From: Atopostipes sp964624875
Lineage (GTDB): Bacteria; Bacillota; Bacilli; Lactobacillales; Carnobacteriaceae_A
Length of the DNA stretch: 6,179 nucleotides
NCBI GenBank assembly: GCA_964624875.1
Contig: CAZUZA010000070.1
Location: forward strand, 1-6,179
Direction of reading: 5' to 3'
The notes beneath the pieces are model-generated. The model saw nothing but the letters and a program-made list of their open reading frames with translations. It was not told the origin of the DNA and did no database searches. This document shows positions 1-5,250 of the stretch, piece after piece (the stretch's first letter is position 1; each line of letters begins with the position of its first letter). The position numbers and the translations under genes are program-made.

Positions 1-1343
1 TAATCTTCGCTTGTTACCGGTTGGCTGTCGCCATGCTTTACAAATTGCATAAAGAAGAAGGCAATACTGAAACAGATAATAGCGAAGAGGAATAGCAAAC
101 CATTTGAATCGAATATATCTTGAATGGCTCCGAAGAAGATTGGACTCACGATGGCAGCTGTGAATGAGAATAAATAGTAATAACCGGTAAAGGCACCAAT
201 GTTTTTCTCAGAGGCAAACTCTAAAACCATTGGTAGTGAGTTAATATTTATCATTGCCCAACAAGCGCCACCTAAAATGAGTAAGGCTTGCAAGAGCCAT
301 TGACTCGGTTGTGCTAATATCGGTAAAAATAAACCAATAATGCCGATTAAACCCGTAACAATCGTACGTTTACGGCCAAATTTTTGTGCGATTAAACCAG
401 CTGGAATCGCAAAGAGTAGGAAGGTTAATGAGAAACCGGCCAACATCATTGTGGCTTGCCCACCCGTGATGCCATAGGTACTTGTTGCATATAAGGTAAA
501 GAAAGTTTCGATCGCGTTATAGCCTAGGAACCATGCGAAAATAGAAACCAATATCGAAACTAGACTTCGTTTTTCAGGACCTGATAAGGCATTGAAAGCG
601 GTGAAACTTCTTTGTTTCTCTTCATCAATAGGATCTGTATCAGGGATACGGTGTCTATCAATACTTAAACGAGCGGCTTGGGCCCAACGACTTGCCGTAT
701 TGTCTCGTATCGGGATTTGTTGTTCTTCTTTAAAGCGGATTGCATCGGGTTCACGAATAAATTTCAGCAAGACCAACAATGCCATCAGCATAATAACAGT
801 CGCCATGAAGAAAGCAAAGAACTTATCATCGCGCAATTCCGATAACATTCCACCAAAGAAAAAGGCAACGATTGAACCAACGCCTCCCATCATATTAATA
901 ATGCCATTTGCTTCACTTCGCAACGGGGCCGGGGTGACGTCGGGCATGAGTGAAATGACTGGACTGCGCCATAGAGCCATTATCAAATTAAATAAAATAA
1001 TGACGGCCATAAAGGCGAAGAGTGTTTGCTGCAACGGCACGAGTGAAAAGAGGATAGCACAGATGGGTAAACCAATGGCGATCCAAGGCATACGTCGGCC
1101 GATTCTTGTACGGGTGTTGTCGCTCCAAGCCCCAATTAGTGGCTGGAAAATAACACCGAAAAAGTTGTCGATGGTCATAATGGTTCCGATTAACGTGTTA
1201 CTTAACAAGAAGCGTTCACTTAAAATTAGGGGCACTTGTGAGTTGTAAATGGCCCAGGCTAAACTGGAAGCTAAAAAACCAAAGCCGATTAGAAAAGTTT
1301 GTTTATAATTTAAACGCGGTTTCTTTTTAGGTGTCGTTTCCAT
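1..1343 (-). CDS. MFS transporter, SLC45/GPH-like sugar:cation symporter type (3' end at or beyond window edge)
   Basis: This is a polytopic inner-membrane carrier, probably for a sugar or sugar-like solute driven by a cation gradient; the substrate cannot be read from sequence. Reading from the ATG at 1343 the frame stays open for 447 codons to the window edge. The two leftover bases read TA on the coding strand, so the stop may lie exactly across the edge. After a lysine-rich N terminus (residues 6-14) come about twelve hydrophobic segments. The first cytoplasmic loop carries the MFS/SLC45-type signature: D59-N60, G71, S74-D75 and RIGRR at 80-84. A further family-like stretch, reading WRSPVISLMPDVTPAPLRSE, is followed by a glycine-rich GG. 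A charged central loop separates the two halves. The start has the ribosome binding site GAGGGAG at 1353-1347, which overlaps the stop of the upstream phosphodiesterase gene, so the two are probably translationally coupled. Family assignment is firm; calling it a disaccharide carrier would be inference. Confidence 0.9.
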   Translation of the reverse strand, partial: METTPKKKPRLNYKQTFLIGFGFLASSLAWAIYNSQVPLILSERFLLSNTLIGTIMTIDNFFGVIFQPLIGAWSDNTRTRIGRRMPWIAIGLPICAILFSLVPLQQTLFAFMAVIILFNLIMALWRSPVISLMPDVTPAPLRSEANGIINMMGGVGSIVAFFFGGMLSELRDDKFFAFFMATVIMLMALLVLLKFIREPDAIRFKEEQQIPIRDNTASRWAQAARLSIDRHRIPDTDPIDEEKQRSFTAFNALSGPEKRSLVSILVSIFAWFLGYNAIETFFTLYATSTYGITGGQATMMLAGFSLTFLLFAIPAGLIAQKFGRKRTIVTGLIGIIGLFLPILAQPSQWLLQALLILGGACWAMININSLPMVLEFASEKNIGAFTGYYYLFSFTAAIVSPIFFGAIQDIFDSNGLLFLFAIICFSIAFFFMQFVKHGDSQPVTSED

Positions 1344-1351
1344 AATCTCCC

Positions 1352-2137
1352 TCATTCTATGTTTATTCGTTGAAAAGTTTGGACCATTTCGATTGCTTTT
1401 TGGCCACCGTCTGCTTGAAATTGTTCGCGTAATTGGACAGCTTTATCCGGTTCGTTGGTCATAATCGCATCTACACCTAAAAGGAAGCCGGCATAAATAT
1501 GGACTTCTTCATCAGCTGTCCAAGCATTTACTTTGAGACCGTGCGCATGGGCTTGCTTGATATAATCCTTTTGTTGGAAGCTGTTGATCATAGGGTGGAT
1601 TGCACCAACGCCTACTTTTTTTGCATAATCCCAAGGCTCGACTTGGATATCGGATGTTAACAGCGCGCAGTATGCAGACCCGGCTAATTGGGACATTTTC
1701 TGCATCGATTCATGGTTGAAGGAACTGAATAGTACTTGATCAAGCATGCTATAATCCTTCACCATCTTCAGAACTTCTTCTTCCATTTCCGGGTAAAAGA
1801 AGTAGCTGTTTTTCAATTCAATATTTAACGTTAAATTTGTTGGCTTAAGTAAGGCCAACACTTCTTCCAGTAAAGGGATACTTGTATCTTCGTCATTTAA
1901 AGCATGCAGATCTAAACCTTTTAACTCTGACCAATTCATTTCCCATACAAATTTATTCACTCCGGTTAATCGTTTTAAATTCTCGTCATGGTAAACAACT
2001 AACTGGCCATCATATGTACGTTGCACATCTAACTCAATACCTTCTGCCCCATCATCAATCGCTTGTTGAAAAGCAGAAATCGTATTTTCAATATACTTTC
2101 GGCTCGCGCCACGATGAGCCCAAATTTCAGTATGCAT
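1352..2137 (-). CDS. Glycerophosphodiester phosphodiesterase (GDPD family, UgpQ-like)
   Basis: The predicted reaction is hydrolysis of glycerophosphodiesters to sn-glycerol 3-phosphate plus an alcohol, with a divalent metal. The protein is 261 residues, the normal size for the compact bacterial cytoplasmic form, and has no signal peptide or membrane segment. Family residues are all visible: H8-R9 in the N-terminal HRG motif, E17-N18, the metal-binding E35 and D37, the catalytic-type H50-D51, E107 and K109 in NIELK, SSFNH at 138-142, and the C-terminal NAWTAD (204-209) and TNEP (227-230). The ribosome binding site AGGGAGGA lies 7 bases before the ATG and fixes the start. It is the first gene of a two-gene unit with the transporter, 8 bases apart. 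A plausible product of that pairing is glycerol 3-phosphate from an imported or membrane-derived diester, but this is inference. Some GDPD proteins act on other phosphodiesters, so the exact substrate is open. Confidence 0.94.
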   Translation of the reverse strand: MHTEIWAHRGASRKYIENTISAFQQAIDDGAEGIELDVQRTYDGQLVVYHDENLKRLTGVNKFVWEMNWSELKGLDLHALNDEDTSIPLLEEVLALLKPTNLTLNIELKNSYFFYPEMEEEVLKMVKDYSMLDQVLFSSFNHESMQKMSQLAGSAYCALLTSDIQVEPWDYAKKVGVGAIHPMINSFQQKDYIKQAHAHGLKVNAWTADEEVHIYAGFLLGVDAIMTNEPDKAVQLREQFQADGGQKAIEMVQTFQRINIE

Positions 2138-2167
2138 TTTGTTCCTCCCTTATGAATAATTACATAT

Positions 2168-2196
2168 AGTATATCTGAAAACACAATAGAATATGA
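2168..2196 (-). promoter_or_regulatory. Possible promoter of the GDPD-transporter unit
   Basis: On the minus strand TATACT (2173-2168) is a good -10 hexamer 30 bases upstream of the GDPD start codon. The sequence 17 bases further upstream (TCATAT, 2196-2191) is a poor -35 match, so the call rests almost entirely on the -10 box. The true promoter or operator could also lie in the N gap at 2227-2326. Confidence 0.35.
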
Positions 2197-2226
2197 GGCT
2201 TCCTTTGTAAAATCCCTGTAAAATTC

Positions 2227-2326
2227 NNNNNNNNNNNNNNNNNNNNNNNNNNNNNNNNNNNNNNNNNNNNNNNNNNNNNNNNNNNNNNNNNNNNNNNNNN
2301 NNNNNNNNNNNNNNNNNNNNNNNNNN
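2227..2326. other. Assembly gap (100 N)
   Basis: Exactly 100 consecutive N bases separate the leftward GDPD-transporter unit from the rightward NADH oxidase gene. A round number of N is the usual placeholder for a gap of unknown size, so real length and even adjacency are uncertain. Any shared divergent control region or small gene between the two units would be hidden here. Confidence 0.97.
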
Positions 2327-2355
2327 TAGACAAGCCTAGTAAATCGGCATATAAT
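2327..2355 (+). promoter_or_regulatory. Promoter of the NADH oxidase gene
   Basis: TAGACA at 2327-2332 (one mismatch to TTGACA) is followed by a 17-base spacer and a perfect TATAAT at 2350-2355. Transcription would start near 2362, giving a leader of about 47 bases. This near-consensus sigma-A promoter suggests strong expression. The -35 box abuts the N gap, so upstream operators cannot be seen; I found no clear Rex-type operator in the visible part. Confidence 0.78.
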
Positions 2356-2394
2356 ACGATTAATAGGAAATAAAAAAATCATTAGTATCCAAGA

Positions 2395-2400
2395 AGGGGA
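2395..2400 (+). promoter_or_regulatory. Ribosome binding site that sets the NADH oxidase start
   Basis: AGGGGA at 2395-2400 sits only 2 bases before the ATG at 2403 but 8 bases before the ATG at 2409. The second spacing is normal for ribosome binding and gives the family-typical N terminus MKIVIVGTNHAG, so 2409 is preferred. Confidence 0.75.
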
Positions 2401-2408
2401 AAATGTAC

Positions 2409-3740
2409 ATGAAAATAGTTATCGTTGGGACAAATCATGCTGGAATAGCGGCTGCTAACACTTTACTAGAAAATACTGATCACGAGATCGTTTTAATTGA
2501 TAAAAACTCGAACATCAGTTATTTAGGTGCTGGAACAGCACTGTGGGTAGGTGGTCAAGTAGATGATTACGAAGGCTTGTTTTATACGAACCCAGAAGAG
2601 ATGGGCAGTAAAGGCGCACGTATGATGATGGAAACTGACATTGAACGAGTGGATTTTGAAAACAAAACAGTTTACGGTATTACAGTAGAAGGCGAGAAAG
2701 TTGAAGAACCATACGACAAACTGATTCTTGCGACGGGCGCAAATCCAATTGCACCAAACTTACCAGGAAAAGACTTAGATGGCATCCATTTCTTAAAACT
2801 ATTCCAAGACGGTCAAGCTGTACAAGCAGACTTAGATCGACCAGATGTGAAACGTGTTGGTGTCATCGGTGCGGGCTATATTGGTGTTGAAATTGCAGAA
2901 GCGTTACGACTACGTGGAAAAGAAGTTTTATTATTTGATGCAGAACCAACATCCCTATCATCGTATTATGACCCAGAGTTTTCAAAGTTAATGGATGAAA
3001 ACTTAGAAGAAAATGGCTTAGAACTGCACTTTGGTGAATTAGCACAAGAATATTTAGGTGACGAAAATGGTCGCGTAAATGGAATTGTTTCAAACAAAGG
3101 CACTTACGAAGTAGACATGGTAGTGAACGCAATTGGCTTCCGTCCAAATAGTGAATTAGGAAAAGATCACTTAGATGTCTTCGTCAATGGCGCGTATTTG
3201 GTTGATGACTACCAACGTACAAGTGACCCAGATGTTTATGCAGTTGGAGATTGTGCAACAATCTATTCAAACGCTTTAGACAAAGTTTCATATATCGCAT
3301 TAGCGTCTAACGCCGTTCGCTCAGGTATTGTTGGTGGACAAAACGCAGGTGGTAAAGAAGTTAAAGGAATCGGCGCACAAGGTTCAAACGCTATTTCAAT
3401 CTTCGGTCTAAACTTAGTATCAACTGGTTATTCATTAAAATCAGCAGCGAAATTCGGTCTAGAGGTCGATTACGTCGATCATCGTGACTTACAACGAGCA
3501 GCTTGTATGAAAGAAAATGACGAAGTGATGATTCGTATTGTTTATGAAAAAGGCTCACGTCGTATCGTTGGGGCACAGTTAGCCGCACACATGGATATTT
3601 CAATGGTTATTCATATGTTCTCACTAGCGATTCAAGAAAGAGTGACAATTGATAGTATGAAGTATCTGGATACTTTCTATCTCCCTCACTTTAACCAGCC
3701 ATACAACTACATCACAAGCGCAGCAATGAAAGCAAAATAA
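2409..3740 (+). CDS. NADH oxidase-like FAD flavoprotein (NoxE type) lacking the redox cysteine
   Basis: Family members reduce O2 with NADH, usually four-electron reduction to water, regenerating NAD+ in the cytoplasm of lactic acid bacteria. The protein is 443 residues, the normal length, and from memory strongly resembles lactococcal NoxE throughout. Visible parts are the FAD-binding start VIVGTNHAG (5-12) with the conserved His10, the NAD-binding GAGYIG (154-159) with E161, the second FAD motif VGDCAT with D281, and the C-terminal dimerisation domain with FLPHFN-like YLPHFN. The family's redox-active cysteine, expected in SYLGCG, is replaced: SYLGAG has Ala41, encoded by GCT at 2529-2531. 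Only two cysteines remain, C282 and C366, at positions not known to be catalytic. Engineered Cys-to-Ser versions of the enterococcal enzyme are known to release H2O2, so this one may be peroxide-forming; that is inference. It is monocistronic, with its own promoter and terminator. An older upstream ATG at 2403 is disfavoured by ribosome-site spacing. Confidence 0.9.
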   Translation: MKIVIVGTNHAGIAAANTLLENTDHEIVLIDKNSNISYLGAGTALWVGGQVDDYEGLFYTNPEEMGSKGARMMMETDIERVDFENKTVYGITVEGEKVEEPYDKLILATGANPIAPNLPGKDLDGIHFLKLFQDGQAVQADLDRPDVKRVGVIGAGYIGVEIAEALRLRGKEVLLFDAEPTSLSSYYDPEFSKLMDENLEENGLELHFGELAQEYLGDENGRVNGIVSNKGTYEVDMVVNAIGFRPNSELGKDHLDVFVNGAYLVDDYQRTSDPDVYAVGDCATIYSNALDKVSYIALASNAVRSGIVGGQNAGGKEVKGIGAQGSNAISIFGLNLVSTGYSLKSAAKFGLEVDYVDHRDLQRAACMKENDEVMIRIVYEKGSRRIVGAQLAAHMDISMVIHMFSLAIQERVTIDSMKYLDTFYLPHFNQPYNYITSAAMKAK

Positions 3741-3744
3741 TATT

Positions 3745-3801
3745 AAAATGACCAGTTATTCGGTGCCATCGTGCACAGAGTAGCTGGTTTTGTCATTTTT
3801 T
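3745..3801 (+). terminator. Intrinsic terminator after the NADH oxidase gene
   Basis: An outer arm AAAATGA (3745-3751) pairs with TCATTTT (3793-3799), and CCAGTTA (3752-3758) pairs with TAGCTGG (3781-3787) with one G-T wobble. A small inner GTGC/GCAC stem tops it. A bulge of about five bases interrupts the distal arm, and six T follow. It begins 5 bases after the stop codon. Confidence 0.72.
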
Positions 3802-3904
3802 ATGAAATGTTGGTGAGTGGAGGGAAAAGGCGAAGCGTTCTCTACCTGAATAGCTTTATGAGTATGTGCATAAAGTTAAAATGTGATAATAATTCATAGA
3901 ATTT
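3802..3904. other. Intergenic stretch without a recognisable gene; one hairpin
   Basis: This is the first part of the roughly 340-base stretch between the NADH oxidase gene and the RpiR-like fragment. I find no convincing reading frame with a ribosome binding site here. AGCTTTATG (3852-3860) can pair with CATAAAGTT (3869-3877), one G-T wobble, around an 8-base loop. No T-run follows, so it is not a normal terminator. The rest of the stretch, to 4081, is covered by the promoter, palindrome and leader repeat listed separately. Confidence 0.5.
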
Positions 3905-3920
3905 TTGAAAAGGGTTTCTT
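3905..3920 (+). promoter_or_regulatory. Catabolite-responsive-element-like sequence over the -35 box
   Basis: TTGAAAAGGGTTTCTT resembles the 16-base cre consensus WTGNAANCGNWNNCAW with two mismatches, one of them at the central C of the CG pair. The position over the -35 box would fit CcpA repression. The mismatch in the core makes this only a suggestion. Confidence 0.28.
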
Positions 3921-3933
3921 AATTTAGTATACT
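3905..3933 (+). promoter_or_regulatory. Promoter for the RpiR-like fragment and metallophosphoesterase
   Basis: TTGAAA at 3905-3910 and TATACT at 3928-3933 are separated by 17 bases, a near-consensus sigma-A promoter. Transcription would begin near 3940, leaving a leader of about 140 bases before the first start codon at 4082. There is no other strong promoter between here and the metallophosphoesterase gene, so this probably drives both frames. Confidence 0.75.
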
Positions 3934-3935
3934 AA
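3924..3935. promoter_or_regulatory. Perfect 12-base palindrome over the -10 box (candidate operator)
   Basis: TTAGTATACTAA is a perfect palindrome that contains the whole -10 hexamer. A wider inverted pair, GGTTTCT (3913-3919) and AGAAACC (3947-3953), flanks it, though its centre is offset by a few bases. Such symmetry on a promoter is what a dimeric repressor would use. The -10 box itself is partly symmetric, so chance contributes; the regulator is unknown. Confidence 0.45.
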
Positions 3936-3976
3936 GGTCTATCCAGAGAAACCTTCCTTCATTATAAGCATTTGTC

Positions 3977-4026
3977 ATTTGATTCAACTTGTCTTTTAAA
4001 ACAGAATAAGCAAGCAAGAATCAAAT
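3977..4026 (+). repeat. 9-base perfect inverted repeat in the leader
   Basis: ATTTGATTC (3977-3985) and GAATCAAAT (4018-4026) are exact reverse complements separated by 32 bases. Inside, CTTG (3988-3991) can pair with CAAG (4011-4014), so the transcript could form a long interrupted stem. There is no T-run after it and I do not recognise a riboswitch or T-box signature. Confidence 0.6.
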
Positions 4027-4081
4027 AGGTCGGTTTTGGACAATATAAGAATTTTATCTTAAATCCAAGCGAGGCATAAGA

Positions 4082-4192
4082 ATGAGATTAGAAAAAATAA
4101 TAAATAATGTAAGCTATTTTACTGATTCAGAGCGGAAAATTGTCGAATTTATTTTAGTATCATTAAAATATGTTTTGTTTAGGATGGTTTAA
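4082..4192 (+). pseudogene. Truncated RpiR-family regulator fragment (36 codons) coupled to the next gene
   Basis: The frame encodes 36 residues. Its first 25 or so, with MRLEKIINNVSYFTDSERK followed by IVEFIL, look like the start of the N-terminal helix-turn-helix domain of RpiR-type regulators, where the usual pattern is LTPSE(R/K)KIADYIL. Complete members are about 250-290 residues with a C-terminal sugar-phosphate-binding SIS domain; nothing of the recognition helix or SIS domain follows here. The other two frames immediately downstream do not restore the family sequence, so a deletion is more likely than a single frameshift. GAGG at 4071-4074 is a well-spaced ribosome binding site, so the fragment may still be translated. 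Its TAA (4190-4192) shares one base with the ATG of the metallophosphoesterase gene, which suggests translational coupling. It could now serve as a leader peptide. The assignment rests on a short match made by eye. Confidence 0.55.
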
Positions 4193-5118
4193 TGAAAATA
4201 AATGAAGAAATGCAACTGAAATATAATGAAGATGGTGTATTTAGAATTGTTCAATTTACCGATACACATATTGGGAATATGCCATTTCATGAAGATGATT
4301 ATAAAACATTTGATTTAATTAACAATGTTTTAAGTAAGGTTGAAGTCGATTTAATTGTACATACTGGCGATATTATTTGGTCAGATGGTGTGAAAGACGC
4401 GCATATCGTTTTTCAAAAAACGCTTGAAAAATTTGAAGCGCATAAACGACCAATGGCTGTTACATTTGGAAACCATGATGCAGAAGAAATTATTACGCGT
4501 GAAGATTTAAGAAATATCTTTGCGGAAACGGTCACGAACCGTGCGCTTAAAAAACATTCTTATATTTTAGATAATCGCGAGTCTTATGTAGTAGAAATTC
4601 ATGGTTCAGCGGATGAGGAAGTAAAACACGCTTTGTACTTTATGGATACAGGAGCGGATGCACCTTTACCGATCGGTACGTATGACTGGAATCAACCTGA
4701 ACAAGTTGAGTGGTTTAGAAAAACGGCTGCTCAATATAAGAAAGGTGATGGCGTTAAGCGCAATATCATCTTCCAACATATCCCAGTTCCAGAATATTGG
4801 GAATCCAGATTAAACATTTTAGATGGTGTGCACTATGAAACGGATGAAGAGATTAGTTCACCCCACATTAATACAGGGTTATTCGCGAATATGATCTTAA
4901 ACGATGAGACATGGGGAATGTTCGTTGGTCACGATCATGAGAACAACTTTGATTCCCTGCTCCATGGCATTCACTTAGTTTATGGAAACGTAAGTGGCTA
5001 TCAAACATATGGTAGTTTAGGCCGTGGTGTACGTATCATTGAATTAAATGAAAAAGAACAGAGTATATCGACTTATTTAGTGGATTACAATGGGAATAAA
5101 ATGGATGATAACCTTTAA
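4192..5118 (+). CDS. Calcineurin-like metallophosphoesterase (Dcr2/purple-acid-phosphatase-like)
   Basis: A predicted cytoplasmic, two-metal phosphoesterase of 308 residues with no signal peptide or membrane segment. The complete ligand set of the superfamily is present in order: D24 and H26 in FTDTHIG, D60 in HTGDIIW, N94 and H95 in GNHD, H196 in FQHIP, and H247 and H249 in GHDH. The block layout resembles bacterial relatives of yeast Dcr2 and of the purple acid phosphatases. The iron-binding Tyr of true purple acid phosphatases (GDxxY) is Trp63 here, so the purple Fe(III) chemistry is unlikely. The start at 4192 overlaps the stop of the RpiR-like fragment by one base (TAATG) and has AGGATGG at 4181-4187 as ribosome binding site. 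It ends 24 bases before a strong terminator. The substrate is unknown; the RpiR-like fragment upstream hints at a sugar-phosphate link, which is inference. Confidence 0.88.
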   Translation: MKINEEMQLKYNEDGVFRIVQFTDTHIGNMPFHEDDYKTFDLINNVLSKVEVDLIVHTGDIIWSDGVKDAHIVFQKTLEKFEAHKRPMAVTFGNHDAEEIITREDLRNIFAETVTNRALKKHSYILDNRESYVVEIHGSADEEVKHALYFMDTGADAPLPIGTYDWNQPEQVEWFRKTAAQYKKGDGVKRNIIFQHIPVPEYWESRLNILDGVHYETDEEISSPHINTGLFANMILNDETWGMFVGHDHENNFDSLLHGIHLVYGNVSGYQTYGSLGRGVRIIELNEKEQSISTYLVDYNGNKMDDNL

Positions 5119-5142
5119 TTAACCTCTCAATTTAATAACATT

Positions 5143-5185
5143 TAAAGGTCAAAAGAAGCGTAACATTTTTGACCTTTATTTTTTT
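5143..5185 (+). terminator. Strong intrinsic terminator after the metallophosphoesterase gene
   Basis: TAAAGGTCAAAA (5143-5154) pairs perfectly over 12 bases with TTTTGACCTTTA (5167-5178), with a 12-base loop, followed by seven T (5179-5185). It separates the metallophosphoesterase transcript from the HAD gene. Confidence 0.92.
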
Positions 5186-5196
5186 GGAGAAAATAG

Positions 5197-5226
5197 TTCA
5201 ATTCAAGTAATTATTCTTAGCATAAT
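5197..5226 (+). promoter_or_regulatory. Possible promoter of the HAD phosphatase gene
   Basis: CATAAT at 5221-5226 is one base from the -10 consensus. TTCAAT at 5197-5202, 18 bases upstream, is a weak -35 match. A separate promoter is expected because a strong terminator lies just upstream, but these boxes are not decisive. Confidence 0.35.
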
Positions 5227-5250
5227 AATAACGAATGGTGAGGAGTATTT

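Noticed and set aside
592..1248. Plus-strand open frame of 218 codons
   Set aside because: It lies antisense within the clearly coding transporter gene, has no family resemblance and no convincing ribosome binding site.
1882..2169. Plus-strand frame of 95 codons over the GDPD gene
   Set aside because: Shadow of the GDPD gene with composition unlike a protein (rich in His, Leu, Ser) and no recognisable domain.
2182..2196. Rex-type redox operator near the GDPD/nox divergent region
   Set aside because: ATTGTG is present but the second half-site TTCACAA is not; the rest of the region is N.
2029..2382. Minus-strand open frame spanning the N gap
   Set aside because: Its continuity exists only because N codons are not counted as stops. 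The rest overlaps the GDPD gene in another frame.
2863..3603. Minus-strand frames within the NADH oxidase gene (2863-3147 and 3391-3603)
   Set aside because: Both are antisense to a gene with complete family motifs and look like noise.
4036..4064. Second promoter (TTGGAC, 17 bases, TTAAAT) closer to the RpiR-like fragment
   Set aside because: Both boxes are weak matches, and the promoter at 3905-3933 is far better.
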